Source: a virus. From it: a stretch of DNA of 21,833 bases. The notes under the pieces are model-generated. The model ran no database searches. It was given only the letters and a program-made list of their open reading frames with translations, and had not been told where the DNA came from. The DNA is taken from the IMG/VR virus record IMGVR_UViG_3300050821_004248, positions 1 through 21,833 of that record. One strand, written 5' to 3'. Position 1 is the stretch's first letter. Every line of letters starts with the position of its first letter. Shown here in pieces: positions 6,980-17,202 of this stretch. The position numbers and the translations under genes were made by a program.

Positions 6980-9562
6980 ATGGCTTTCACACTTTGGTCG
7001 CAGGATATCTTCACCAAGGGCGAATTATCGCCTTACATGTATGCTCGTGCTACGGTTAATGAATATTACAATGGTTTAAAGACTGCACAGAATGTTTTGA
7101 CCTATCCTACTGGTGCTGCTGGTAAACGCTTTGGGACGCTTTATCAAGCAACAATTGATGCGACGTTAACCTATCAAGAGATTTATTTTCAAACATTCCA
7201 GTATCTTAATGAATGTGTTTATCAACTGGTTTTCATTCCACTATCAGTTTATGTTTTTCTTGAAGGGATAGAAATATTTAGAATAAATACTTCACTGACA
7301 GCATCTCAGGTTTATAACCTTTCAACTACAGTGCTTGGAGCAGCTTTTAGAGGCTCAGGTGTAGGATTTCCTCCTTTCGATATAACGAGAGGTGCAAGTA
7401 TTGGCCATACAATCGCATCATTCACATCAACAACATTTACAACATCTGCAGGAACTTTTTTAGCAGGAACAGTTTTACCGACAATATTTTCTGTCACTGG
7501 CGGTACTATTATGCAGACAACGCCTCAAATAACTGCTGGTATTGTCTATTTTACGGCTTCAACAAGTACGACTGTTTCTGCATTATTCACAACTTCATAT
7601 GATGCTAAACAGTATTTGATAAATAATTCCTGGACTACCAATCAAATTACAATACAGAGTCTTGGAACAGGAACAACGACTGCTACTCCACAAAATGCAT
7701 GGAGTATCGCAAATACACGATTCAGAGACCTACCATTTTATGATTTTAATGGTGCTACGACTTCGTATGACGCGTTAACATTCACACCCAGTGCAACAAG
7801 TGGTGCAGCGGTTACAATCACTGTGAGCAGCGCGTATGCGCCTTTAACAACTGCTTATGTTGGCGGCGCGTTCATTGGCGGCGGTGGTTCGGCCAGAATC
7901 ACAGCAGTAGCGAGTACGACATCATTTACTGTGGCTGTACAAACACCTTTTGCTGGAACATCTGCAATACTTGGTAGTCTCGCTGTATTGGCAGAACCGG
8001 CATGGAGCGATGCACGTGGTTGGCCACAGGTTTGTTCAAGTTATCAAAGTCGTGCGCTATTCGCGAATACATCTAGTCTGCCTAATGGATTCTGGGCAAG
8101 TGTTATTAATGATTACTCAGATTTTGGTGATTTGACGACAGATGATGACGATGCCATAAGTTGGTATCCAACATCTGATAATATGAATTATATTAATTTT
8201 ATCGTGCCTTATCGAAGCATTACTGTCCATACGAATACAGGAATTTATTCAAGTCCATTATCTGATATTGTTGCAATTACACCAACCAACTTTACCCTTC
8301 AATTACAGGATTCAACTCCTGCTGATGTCCTGCAACCACAAGCTGTTGACAACCAGATACTGGTATTATCAGGTAATGATGCACACCAGATGATTTGGGA
8401 CGGTATTAACAATGCATATACATCAACGATTGTATCTGTCATCAATGAACAATTAATCAGAACACCTCTTGATGAAACGGCTTTCCAGAATCTTCATAGG
8501 GCGGGAAGTCGGTTTGTATTTATCATCAACCAGAATGGTTCAATGGCTACATTCCAGACATTGATTTCTCAAGGTGTGGCAGGATTCACGCCACAGATTA
8601 TGGAACAATCATACGGTAATGCTTATTTCAGACAGGTTGCCAGTAGCTCAGATGGAAGATGTTGGTTTCTAAATGAACGTCAGGTTGCAACTGCAGATAT
8701 GCCTGTAACGATTACAGCATTTACACCCTATGTTCCAGGACCACCAATCGTAGAATCGACATTAACTTTTGGAACGCCGGTTTTTGCAGAATCAATTCCT
8801 TATGCTATAACATTTACAACTACAGGCACATTGCCAGCTAGTACGCCGCCATTGGCAATAAATACTTATTATTGGGCATTTCCAACATCGGGTTCATCGG
8901 CGAATATTTATGCAAGTCAGGCTGATGCTATTGCAGGAGTTAACGCTTTCAGGTTCACATCGACAGGTACATCATCGGACGCTATCGTTTGGCCATTATC
9001 GACAATCTTCACTTTGGAAGAATTGAGCGATACAGTATTTTTAGATTGTGCTGTTCAGTATAGCGGTACTCCTACTGATACCATCACGACAGGTGTACTC
9101 TATAATGCACAAGATGTAAAAATGATTGGTGACGGATTTGGATTTGTATCGCCTGCTGAAGTTAATGTAAATAATGAAGTTGTATTTACTGCCCATGGGG
9201 TGACAACAGATGTGTCCAATGCATTTATTGGTTTTCCTATTAATACAGTTATGGAACCTATGGCGCTCAGTATATCCACCGGTTCTTCAGCCAAACAAAC
9301 TTCCTTGACAAGGCCGACTCATGTCAGGTGGGCAAGGTTCATGTTTAATAATACTATTGGTGGTACAATTAATGGTGTTCCTATTGCGCTTGAACCGTTT
9401 GATAAGGCAAATATAGGCAACCCACCACAGCCAGCCCGTGGAATTTTTGAGATGTCAATTATGAAAGGTTGGGATGATTTTAATAATCCAACATATACAA
9501 TTGAGCACAGTGAACCATTTAACATTCAATTGTTAGGTGTTTTTTATTCAGTAGACAATTAG
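6980..9562 (+). CDS. tail tubular protein B (T7 gp12-like nozzle)
   Basis: An 860-residue beta-rich protein that should form the hexameric tail nozzle. Its N-terminus (SQDIFTKGELSPYMYARATV, then QNVLTYPTGAAGKRFGTL) is the family signature F-x-x-G-E-L-S-P-x-x-x-x-R followed by the G-x-x-K-R-x-G-T turn. I choose the ATG at 6980, because the GAGGGA ribosome site at 6967-6972 is well spaced for it; the frame can also be read from a TTG at 6965. It is longer than T7 gp12 (794 residues). Two Ser/Thr-rich beta segments look like inserts, at about residues 145-200 and 590-665; the second (TTGTLPASTPPLAINTYYWA and after) resembles small beta modules found in phage adhesion proteins. The N- and C-terminal parts look intact. 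Confidence 0.88.
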   Translation: MAFTLWSQDIFTKGELSPYMYARATVNEYYNGLKTAQNVLTYPTGAAGKRFGTLYQATIDATLTYQEIYFQTFQYLNECVYQLVFIPLSVYVFLEGIEIFRINTSLTASQVYNLSTTVLGAAFRGSGVGFPPFDITRGASIGHTIASFTSTTFTTSAGTFLAGTVLPTIFSVTGGTIMQTTPQITAGIVYFTASTSTTVSALFTTSYDAKQYLINNSWTTNQITIQSLGTGTTTATPQNAWSIANTRFRDLPFYDFNGATTSYDALTFTPSATSGAAVTITVSSAYAPLTTAYVGGAFIGGGGSARITAVASTTSFTVAVQTPFAGTSAILGSLAVLAEPAWSDARGWPQVCSSYQSRALFANTSSLPNGFWASVINDYSDFGDLTTDDDDAISWYPTSDNMNYINFIVPYRSITVHTNTGIYSSPLSDIVAITPTNFTLQLQDSTPADVLQPQAVDNQILVLSGNDAHQMIWDGINNAYTSTIVSVINEQLIRTPLDETAFQNLHRAGSRFVFIINQNGSMATFQTLISQGVAGFTPQIMEQSYGNAYFRQVASSSDGRCWFLNERQVATADMPVTITAFTPYVPGPPIVESTLTFGTPVFAESIPYAITFTTTGTLPASTPPLAINTYYWAFPTSGSSANIYASQADAIAGVNAFRFTSTGTSSDAIVWPLSTIFTLEELSDTVFLDCAVQYSGTPTDTITTGVLYNAQDVKMIGDGFGFVSPAEVNVNNEVVFTAHGVTTDVSNAFIGFPINTVMEPMALSISTGSSAKQTSLTRPTHVRWARFMFNNTIGGTINGVPIALEPFDKANIGNPPQPARGIFEMSIMKGWDDFNNPTYTIEHSEPFNIQLLGVFYSVDN

Positions 9563-9574
9563 CAAGAGGGTGTT

Positions 9575-10081
9575 ATGCCATTTTATCTCATGCTTGCAAT
9601 GCAGGCTTCAGGAATGATTACTGATTATTTTGGTAGTAAAAATCAGGCCGATATGATGAATCTTGGTTTGAAGTTGAAAAATGCAGAACTCGATACCAAC
9701 CTTGAAGAAAACAGACTTCAAACTGAAAATGAAAGTCTTCAAGGTATGAAGGAGTTACGCCAGACTTTAGGCAGTCAGATTGCTGTTATGGCAGCACGTG
9801 GTACATCAACTGCAGGAGGAAGTGCTTTAAGTCTTCTAAATGAATCACAAGCCAACTTCAATTCTGACGAACAGATTAGACGATTGAATTCACTTGGTCG
9901 TGAAAATCAATTACGCGCAGGGACAGCAATATCACGTCTGCAAAATAGTTCAAACGTATCCAAGTTATGGCAGGGTTTTGCATCGAGAACATTAAATCGT
10001 TTTCCTAGCAGTGTTTCTGGTTGGAAACAGGGAATGTCTGATTTTAGTCAATCATTACCTGATTTCAAGATTGGAGGCTAG
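9575..10081 (+). CDS. internal virion protein (T7 gp14-like)
   Basis: A 168-residue protein placed where T7 has gp14, first of the three internal core proteins ejected into the cell. It starts with a hydrophobic, membrane-compatible segment (MPFYLMLAMQASGMI), followed by long charged helices and a Gly/Ser-rich turn, QIAVMAARGTSTAGGSALSL (residues 69-88), which matches the pattern of gp14-type proteins (A-x-x-A-A-x-G-x-x-x-x-G-S). In T7 gp14 makes an outer-membrane pore with gp15 and gp16; the same is inferred here from position. GAGGGTG precedes the ATG. T7 gp14 has 196 residues, so this one is slightly shorter. Confidence 0.75.
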   Translation: MPFYLMLAMQASGMITDYFGSKNQADMMNLGLKLKNAELDTNLEENRLQTENESLQGMKELRQTLGSQIAVMAARGTSTAGGSALSLLNESQANFNSDEQIRRLNSLGRENQLRAGTAISRLQNSSNVSKLWQGFASRTLNRFPSSVSGWKQGMSDFSQSLPDFKIGG

Positions 10082-10084
10082 TCG

Positions 10085-12301
10085 ATGTCTGACCTTGACT
10101 TTTCGCATAACGTATCAGAGATTCCTGCCGGTCAATCTCTACCTGAGCCATATAAGGGTCGAGAGAAGGTATCTATAACGCAATTCCCTGACATGACAGA
10201 CGCGATTAATGATTATGCTGCGACAAGTAACTGGATGTCTCGAATCGGCTCTTATGTCGCTGGAAAGGCTTCTGACGCCATTGCACAGAAAGTCGGCGGT
10301 GAGCTTGGAAAGAACCCTCAAGGCGATATTGGGGTTCCATTAACTGATTTTGATAAGACCATGCAGGAAAGCTATGAGACCCAAGCACAAGCAACACTTG
10401 GTCTTCAGGCAAATAAACTGATAAATGATTCAGCATTAGATGCAGCTAAAGCAGACCGCATTACACCTGATATTATTAAAAAGACCAATGACAGCATTGC
10501 AATTGGGCTTAAAAATATATTAAAAAATGCGCCATCTCAAGTCTCACCCAAGCTCCAATATCAATATGGAACTCATGCGATGAGTCTCACCAGCGATTTG
10601 ACAAATCGCATGATTAATGAGCAGCATGAAGATAGAAGAAATAATACAGCCTTGGCTTCACAAACAAATGCTGAAAATGCTTATTCTTTCGGTTTAAAAG
10701 GCAATGACAAGGCTGCTGAATCCGCGATTGAGACAACCAGACGTTTGAGTGCAGCTGATGTCGCATCACGCCTATTGACGCCAGAGCAGGCTAAAACCAA
10801 TGTAGATACTGCTCGTAAAAGCTATCTCAGCGGTAAGATGATTCATGAATATGAAAATGCTCGTGCAGCCGGCAAAGGCGAAGCTTATCTAAAATCAATC
10901 GCTGATAAAAAACCATCATACCTTAGCGACACTGATTACATGAGTGTTACTCAGAATTTGAGTCAATATGTTGGCCATCAGGATGCTTTGAGAAATCAAG
11001 ACCAACAATTGCGATTAGCTGATTTCAATACCAGTATAGCCATGAATCCAATGGCACCCGATATGCCACAGCAACTTCAACAATTAAAAAATAATGTTTC
11101 TGCTGAAGCCTATCAAAAAGCTCAGTTAGGTTATATTGAAGCTGTTAAGAAATTCAATAAGGAAAATGCAGATACCAATCTTGCCATGGCCTCATGGAAT
11201 AGTCCTGATGCATTTGCTCGCGTTCCTGATAAAGCCAAAAACAAAAGCTTCGATATGATGTCATCAAGGTATGTGCAACAACGCCAGCAACAAGGAAATC
11301 CTATCACTCAGGAAGACGCAGAAGTACAGGTGGCAGCAGCAGCAGGGGGTAAGATTCCTGCTTTCGTGGCGAGCCTTAAAAACAGAATTAACAGTGGAAA
11401 TCCTGAAATGATGGAAACCGCTGCAAAGCAGATGGACTCGCTTTATTCAATGAATGCAAGTCATGCGCTTGAAGGTCTGGATGATAAAGACAAATCCATA
11501 TTCACGCAGTACAAATCATTACGTGATGCACTACCGCCAGAAGAAGCAGCCAAGGTTGCAATTCAGAATGCCAATCAAGACCCTGATACACAGAAAATGA
11601 ATAAGGAAAAATGGTCTGCTTTTGTTAAAACCCAAACCGGTGGCTTTGCTGGTTTCGGTTCCAAACCTCCACAAAAATGGGCTATGCAACAGGTTGGGCT
11701 TAATCCTGATGATTTCATGAATCCAGGTATCGCCAATGAATATGGAAATATGATTTTACAAAAGTACGGTTCTCTTTATCAAAACATGAATGGAGACCAG
11801 ACGAATGCACTTAAACTCACAAAACAGGAAGTTGATTCTGCTTTTGGTGATACAGGTGTCAATGGTGGGAAGGTTAAAACACTTCACCCGATTGAAAAGG
11901 TTTTAGGCTTTGAATCAAATAGTGATGTGGTTCCATTTATTCAACAGGATGTTACAAATGTCCTGAATAAAAGTTTCATACCTTTAAAAGATGCATATGG
12001 TAAAAAACAATCAAATGTCTATTGGGATATAGTACCCAGCGACATGAAAAATCATGCTTTGGTTTATGGCCATGATTATGCACCGATTCAGGTTAAGCGT
12101 TACACTAAAACTTCCAGTGGAGTGAAAGCCGATACGTATAATGTAATGCTAATTGGAAATTCTTTTAACTGGGATATTGCGTTACAGACAGAAGCGGGAA
12201 TTCGTCCGTTAATTCAAATGGCGCCTTATATTGGCGTACAGACATATACTCCAAACAAAAAAGCCATTACTGATGCTTATGCCAAACGCGGGAAAGCCTA
12301 A
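10085..12301 (+). CDS. internal virion protein (T7 gp15-like)
   Basis: A 738-residue largely helical, Ala/Gln/Asn-rich protein, nearly the length of T7 gp15 (747 residues) and in the same place between the gp14-like and gp16-like genes. By analogy it forms a periplasmic tube in the DNA-ejection machine. It has no predicted signal peptide. There are many short charged helices in the first 500 residues, and the C-terminal 120 residues turn to beta and aromatic content (VYWDIVPSDMKNHALVYGH, then SFNWDIALQTEAGI). GGAGG is 7 bases before the ATG. The assignment rests on length, order and composition more than on a conserved motif. Confidence 0.75.
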   Translation: MSDLDFSHNVSEIPAGQSLPEPYKGREKVSITQFPDMTDAINDYAATSNWMSRIGSYVAGKASDAIAQKVGGELGKNPQGDIGVPLTDFDKTMQESYETQAQATLGLQANKLINDSALDAAKADRITPDIIKKTNDSIAIGLKNILKNAPSQVSPKLQYQYGTHAMSLTSDLTNRMINEQHEDRRNNTALASQTNAENAYSFGLKGNDKAAESAIETTRRLSAADVASRLLTPEQAKTNVDTARKSYLSGKMIHEYENARAAGKGEAYLKSIADKKPSYLSDTDYMSVTQNLSQYVGHQDALRNQDQQLRLADFNTSIAMNPMAPDMPQQLQQLKNNVSAEAYQKAQLGYIEAVKKFNKENADTNLAMASWNSPDAFARVPDKAKNKSFDMMSSRYVQQRQQQGNPITQEDAEVQVAAAAGGKIPAFVASLKNRINSGNPEMMETAAKQMDSLYSMNASHALEGLDDKDKSIFTQYKSLRDALPPEEAAKVAIQNANQDPDTQKMNKEKWSAFVKTQTGGFAGFGSKPPQKWAMQQVGLNPDDFMNPGIANEYGNMILQKYGSLYQNMNGDQTNALKLTKQEVDSAFGDTGVNGGKVKTLHPIEKVLGFESNSDVVPFIQQDVTNVLNKSFIPLKDAYGKKQSNVYWDIVPSDMKNHALVYGHDYAPIQVKRYTKTSSGVKADTYNVMLIGNSFNWDIALQTEAGIRPLIQMAPYIGVQTYTPNKKAITDAYAKRGKA

Positions 12302-12303
12302 TT

Positions 12304-15300
12304 ATGGAAAATGATAATGTCGTTCCTTCAGCAGTAGGTGATATACACGTTCCGAAATCAAACATTCCCTTTGATTTGAATTATACATTTTCGCCAGATA
12401 CTCCTATCACTATGAGTAGTGATGAAGGGTATGGGACATCATCTATTGAAAAAGGGATTCAAGCTTCTTCTCCTGGATTCTTTAAAACTGCCGGTGCTGA
12501 AGCGTATGACTTTAATTCCACGCTACAAGGACTTCATGGGGCATATAAAAAGCTTGGTACGCCCGGACAAGCCACGACATTACATCAGGCTATTTTTGAA
12601 GAACCGGATTCATTTTCTGATTTAGCACCAAATGGTTGGACACCTAGTTCCCAACCAGAAATGTTCTATGATATAAGGCCTGAATATAATTCCTATCTTA
12701 TGGACGCAAAAGGTCCAAAAGACCTTCAATATAGACGTGACCGCGTGCAGTCAGAGCAAGACCATGATGATACACTGGCAAATGGCTCCATGTTTGCAAA
12801 AATCATCGGTGGTGTTGCTGGAGCAGTCACTGACCCAGTTAGTTATATCCCTATTGCTGGATGGGCAAAATACGCCAAGTTTGCACCTACAATGTTGAAA
12901 GCGGCTCAAAAATCTCTTCCTGGCGTTGCAACAGCCGGTGTTTTGCAGGCTGGTGGCAAAGAGCTAGATAAAGTAAACGGAAATATGCATGACTTTGTTG
13001 TTGATTCAGCTATCAATGGAATATTTGGAACAGCAATCTTCGGTGGACTTGGGGCAGGAGCATTGGCTCTGGACAAGATGGAATTGTGGAGTCTAAAGGA
13101 TATTTCCAAAAGCTTTGTTAAAGGAATCGATTTTAAGCATGTGATGGATGAGAAAGGTGAAATCACAGGTATAAAGGCGTTCGATACCACAGGTTCATTG
13201 AATGCTGCTGAAGTCTCCTACGCGCAGGAGCTGGCTGATTCTTCGTTTAATAAAAGTGGCTTTTTCAAAATACCCTATCTTGGCGATGCACTCTTATCAG
13301 TCAAATCCTATCCTGGCATAGGTTCGCCCTTATTGAATATGCTTAATTCATCCTATACAACTGTGCGTGGATTTATAGACCGAGCTGCTGACCACAGTAT
13401 CATTACGAAAGGCGTTGCTGAAGGTGGTGTTAAGCCAAAGAGTTTTGAGTTCTACATGAAACGTGAGTTCGCAGATTTGCGTTCTATTTCTGCTCAAATG
13501 AATGCTCTGCATTTAAAACGTATGGGTATTGATATTAAGAATCGCCCAATATCGGATGCAACTCAGATTGGATTGGGTCTTTATAATAAAACATTAAAAG
13601 TCCTTGGCAAGGATTTGGATAAAACAGGATACGTTCCTCGCGACCAGTTTCATGATGAGATTCAACAGGTTTTAACATCTGAAACACCCAGCGAACATGC
13701 GGCAGTTAATGATGCCGCTGCCATAATGCGAGACAAGATTGATACTACCTATAAAAACTATTTGAAAGCCTACAACCTTCCTGAAGACATTGTGCCCCCT
13801 AAAACAGCGGCAGGATACCTCATGCGTGTTTATGACATTAACTACATGAATGTCAATAAAGATAAATGGGTGAGTACGATTTCAGATTGGCTAAAAGAAT
13901 CAGATGCAACTATTAATGAACGTATGCAACCTATTCATAATCTTGAATCCAATCTGAAGGCACTCAAGGATTCTCATGCAGAATTAATAAAATCACCTCA
14001 TGCAAATGATAGTATGATTAATAAATCATCTGATTCAATTGAAAAGATGCAACGCGACCTTCGCTTTTCAAATGAAAAACTTCAGAACGAATTACGTGAA
14101 AATAAAAACTTGAATATCCATGTTGAAAACATGCATGCACTTTCATCAAATGAAGCAAAAGAATTGACTGGAATACTGAAACCATTAAATGACTTAAAGA
14201 AGAAGGTTGAAGAACAGAAAGGTATTGTTTCAGAATTGAAGAATCAAAAAGCCAAAAGTAAACAATCTTCAATGAAAGGTAAGACTGTAGAAACTGCAAA
14301 AAAACATGCTACAGAAGAAACTGCACATTCAGAGAAAATAAAAGTTGAAGAAGAAAAACTGCATGACCTTAATGTCAAAATTCAGGACACTGAATACGAT
14401 TTATATGACAAGGCACGTAATGGTGAAATTAATCCACGTCTATATTATCCATCCACACATCAATTCAAGGATGTGAATGACCGTCTTAAATTTCGTGATG
14501 TCTATACAAGTGATATCGAACGTCAAAACCATGCAAAGGCTTACTATGATTCTATAATGCATCTTAAACCTGAAGATATCATTAATGATGTCATGGGAAA
14601 AGTTACAGGTAACTCAAGTGAGAATCATTTGAAGAGTCGAACACTTCTTGTTCCAGATGAATTGCTTTACAACAATAACTTTATGACAAAGGACTTGATG
14701 GCGAAGTTAGCGAATTACACACTCTATCTTTCTCGTCGAACACATTTAAAAAATGTCTTTCAGGATGTGACGCATGATGGTGGCATTGAACCTTTGGTTG
14801 AGAAACTTGGTCAGGAGTATCAAGCAAAACGTTTACCTTGGGATACTCGTAAGTCTGCTATTTCTGATGAAATTAAAAAGATGGATATTGAGGCAAGAGA
14901 GAAAAACACTTCTGATTCTCGTCGAAAAACTATTGAAACTTCTAAACTGGAGTTGCAAAAAGAACAAAAACAATTAGATAAAAATCTAAAAGCTGAAGCA
15001 ACACGCTTTGATGCTGCCAAAAATCAAATGAGCAAGTCTTATGAAAAGATGATGGGTTATAGCAATCGAAGTCGGGGTGAGAATCTGGCACGCAGTGTTA
15101 TCATGTCTATGACTGCCATGACAAATCTACACTTTCTAGCTGCGACACAGGTTGCTGATATTGGTGCCATAGGATTACAACATGGTGTTTGGCCATTCAT
15201 CAGGGATTCTGTTTATCCAGTCATACAAAGCCTTGGTGGCATTTTAAAGACAAAGGATAGTGAAGCATTACGTAAGTCTGCACCTTCTGTACATCTGGCA

Positions 15301-16308
15301 TTACAAGACGTTCTTGGGGGTGTCAGTGACAGGAACTGGTCAATGGAAGCCCAACCGTATCTTAATCTTGGTAGGGTAGTTGGAGGCATAGAAAAGCTCG
15401 CACAGTTTTCAGCTAACACGGACTTGACTACCTACATCGATAATGGTCTTCAACACTTGTCAGGTGCCACGATTCAATCTGAATTTATGCGTATTTTGCA
15501 TGATTCAGTCAATGGAACCATGTCTAAAAAAGATAGTGAATATCTGCGTAAATATGGTTTAGACCCGAAGAAGTGGGATAAACGAATGGTGGCAGCATAC
15601 GAAGGTGCTGGTGGCTTTAAAACAAAGCTGGGTGGATATCAGAGCCGCTTCTGGTCTTGGCAGGATATGGAAGCTTCAAATGAGTTTTCTGAGGCTGTAT
15701 TCAGAGGAATTCAAAACACAATTATTAACCGCGGAATGTTTGATTCGCCTTTCTGGGCTGACAATTTTCTTGGGATGCTATTTCATACTTTTACAGGGTG
15801 GGGCTATGCATCTGTTAACCGTTATCTTGTACCAATGTTACAACGACCTGATGCCCAACAAATACTGGGTGTCTTGTTCTCATTGGGAACCGGTTCACTC
15901 GTAAGCCCTATGCGCCGTGCGGCACGCGGCGAAGATGCTGTTCCTGACAATATGAGTGATGGGCAACGCTTCTGGGAATCGATTAATGATTCAGATGTGG
16001 GAAGTGCTATAGCAACAACTCTTGATTGGGCAAACTTGATTTCTGGTGATAGATTATTAGGAGACCTGAAGAATGATAAATATCGCAATCGCATGCGTAG
16101 CGGTGCTTTGGGTCCAGTCTTTTCAACCGCCAACCGCATGACGAGTATAATTGATGCCCTGGCTTCTGGTGAATTTAACCAAAAAGATGCTTCTCAGATG
16201 GCGAGAATGTTGCCTATTACTGGTACAATGTGGGGTTATCAAATGAGCCAGATGATGATTGATAAGTTAGGATTACCGCCTAATAGAGCGGCTGCAAAGG
16301 CTGAATAA
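12304..16308 (+). CDS. internal virion protein (T7 gp16-like), no lysozyme domain seen
   Basis: A 1334-residue protein, close to T7 gp16 (1318 residues) in size and position. It should be ejected first and help make the channel through the inner membrane. Visible parts: a polar N-terminus without the E...GA.G..Q..P core of lytic transglycosylases; hydrophobic segments at about residues 159-190 (KIIGGVAGAVTDPVSYIPIA) and 233-258 (NGIFGTAIFGGLGAGALAL); very charged coiled coils at about 535-700 and 850-915; and a membrane-prone C-terminal region from about 930 on, with the LFHTFTGWGYASVN and MARMLPITGTMWG blocks typical of the ends of such proteins. The ribosome site is weak, and the start lies 2 bases after the previous stop, so translation is probably coupled. 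The T7 enzyme domain at the start seems replaced or lost. Confidence 0.8.
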   Translation: MENDNVVPSAVGDIHVPKSNIPFDLNYTFSPDTPITMSSDEGYGTSSIEKGIQASSPGFFKTAGAEAYDFNSTLQGLHGAYKKLGTPGQATTLHQAIFEEPDSFSDLAPNGWTPSSQPEMFYDIRPEYNSYLMDAKGPKDLQYRRDRVQSEQDHDDTLANGSMFAKIIGGVAGAVTDPVSYIPIAGWAKYAKFAPTMLKAAQKSLPGVATAGVLQAGGKELDKVNGNMHDFVVDSAINGIFGTAIFGGLGAGALALDKMELWSLKDISKSFVKGIDFKHVMDEKGEITGIKAFDTTGSLNAAEVSYAQELADSSFNKSGFFKIPYLGDALLSVKSYPGIGSPLLNMLNSSYTTVRGFIDRAADHSIITKGVAEGGVKPKSFEFYMKREFADLRSISAQMNALHLKRMGIDIKNRPISDATQIGLGLYNKTLKVLGKDLDKTGYVPRDQFHDEIQQVLTSETPSEHAAVNDAAAIMRDKIDTTYKNYLKAYNLPEDIVPPKTAAGYLMRVYDINYMNVNKDKWVSTISDWLKESDATINERMQPIHNLESNLKALKDSHAELIKSPHANDSMINKSSDSIEKMQRDLRFSNEKLQNELRENKNLNIHVENMHALSSNEAKELTGILKPLNDLKKKVEEQKGIVSELKNQKAKSKQSSMKGKTVETAKKHATEETAHSEKIKVEEEKLHDLNVKIQDTEYDLYDKARNGEINPRLYYPSTHQFKDVNDRLKFRDVYTSDIERQNHAKAYYDSIMHLKPEDIINDVMGKVTGNSSENHLKSRTLLVPDELLYNNNFMTKDLMAKLANYTLYLSRRTHLKNVFQDVTHDGGIEPLVEKLGQEYQAKRLPWDTRKSAISDEIKKMDIEAREKNTSDSRRKTIETSKLELQKEQKQLDKNLKAEATRFDAAKNQMSKSYEKMMGYSNRSRGENLARSVIMSMTAMTNLHFLAATQVADIGAIGLQHGVWPFIRDSVYPVIQSLGGILKTKDSEALRKSAPSVHLALQDVLGGVSDRNWSMEAQPYLNLGRVVGGIEKLAQFSANTDLTTYIDNGLQHLSGATIQSEFMRILHDSVNGTMSKKDSEYLRKYGLDPKKWDKRMVAAYEGAGGFKTKLGGYQSRFWSWQDMEASNEFSEAVFRGIQNTIINRGMFDSPFWADNFLGMLFHTFTGWGYASVNRYLVPMLQRPDAQQILGVLFSLGTGSLVSPMRRAARGEDAVPDNMSDGQRFWESINDSDVGSAIATTLDWANLISGDRLLGDLKNDKYRNRMRSGALGPVFSTANRMTSIIDALASGEFNQKDASQMARMLPITGTMWGYQMSQMMIDKLGLPPNRAAAKAE

Positions 16309-16329
16309 TTTTAAAAAGGATTATTAATT

Positions 16330-17190
16330 ATGTCTCAGGTTGTCATCGGTGATATCTTGCCTTACACGCAAGCAATAGCTATTTTAAACCAGACTGTATA
16401 TGGAACAAACTGGACAGCCAATGTTGAATCTGATGTCGTAGTTTATGTGACACCTTTTGGTGATGCGCCTGATGACTTTACTCAAATCCTCTCATATCCT
16501 TCTGACTTTTCAGTAGCATTTATCGGCTCTGAAGAAGAAGTACAAGTCACATTGGTAACTCCATCTTCAGCTGGTGATATTGTTACAATCACTCGTCAGA
16601 CACCCGCTGACAGAATGAATCTATATACGAATACGAATTTCATTCCTTCGATGCTAAATAATGATTTTGGCATTCTGACTTTAGTTGACCAACAGGCACA
16701 ATTAGTTAATCAGTTGATTGGTCCTCGCTATAATTATTCAGCAATTATTCAAGACGTCATCGATACTATTTTACCGATATTAGGTCCAGGACAAATCTGG
16801 ATGAAAGACCAAGGTAATGATGCAATTGTCGCCGTAGATTTTGCAACAGGAGGGGGTGGCAATATTACATCATGGGAAACAGTTTCTGTTCCCTCAGTAA
16901 ATGCCGCGTCTGGTAATGGTTTTGTCGCAGACAGGACAGCCACACCGGTTCAAGTTGTTTTGCCTGCAGTATTTAATGTTGGTGATGAAATTGGTGTTTT
17001 AGGTTTAGGCGCTGGTGGATGGAGTTTAGTCGCTAATACTGGACAAACTATTAAATTTGGCTCTGTCACAAGCAGCAGCGCTGGTGCTATTAATTCTGAT
17101 GTTCAATATGCAAATATTTTTGTTCGAGGACTTGTTGCCAATACAACATGGTCTGTTGAACTTGTGAATTCAAATCCAACTGTAATATAA
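16330..17190 (+). CDS. tail fibre adaptor protein (gp17 N-terminal-like) with beta module
   Basis: A 286-residue protein whose first half resembles the tail-attachment domain at the start of T7-type fibres. The blocks are V-V-Y-V-T-P-F-G-D-A-P-D-D, D-F-S-V-A-F-I-G-S-E-E-E-V-Q-V-T-L, VTITRQTPADRMNLYTNTNF and a final helix LNNDFGILTLVDQQAQLVNQ. It should dock on the nozzle and adaptor ring. After a flexible Gly-rich linker (GGGGN, about 175-179) comes a beta module (about 180-286: a W-E-T-V start, VLPAVFNVGDEIGVLGLG, ANTGQTIKFG, LVANTTWSVEL) that is repeated in the next gene. It is too short for a full receptor-binding fibre and probably acts as an adaptor for the proteins downstream. The ribosome site is AAGGA. 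Confidence 0.75.
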   Translation: MSQVVIGDILPYTQAIAILNQTVYGTNWTANVESDVVVYVTPFGDAPDDFTQILSYPSDFSVAFIGSEEEVQVTLVTPSSAGDIVTITRQTPADRMNLYTNTNFIPSMLNNDFGILTLVDQQAQLVNQLIGPRYNYSAIIQDVIDTILPILGPGQIWMKDQGNDAIVAVDFATGGGGNITSWETVSVPSVNAASGNGFVADRTATPVQVVLPAVFNVGDEIGVLGLGAGGWSLVANTGQTIKFGSVTSSSAGAINSDVQYANIFVRGLVANTTWSVELVNSNPTVI

Positions 17191-17202
17191 GGAAATAATA
17201 CG

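Noticed and set aside
15822-16139. 105-residue open frame on the - strand in the gp16-like gene
   Set aside because: It is antisense to a well-supported gene and has no ribosome site or recognisable motif; long antisense frames are expected by chance in codon-biased genes.
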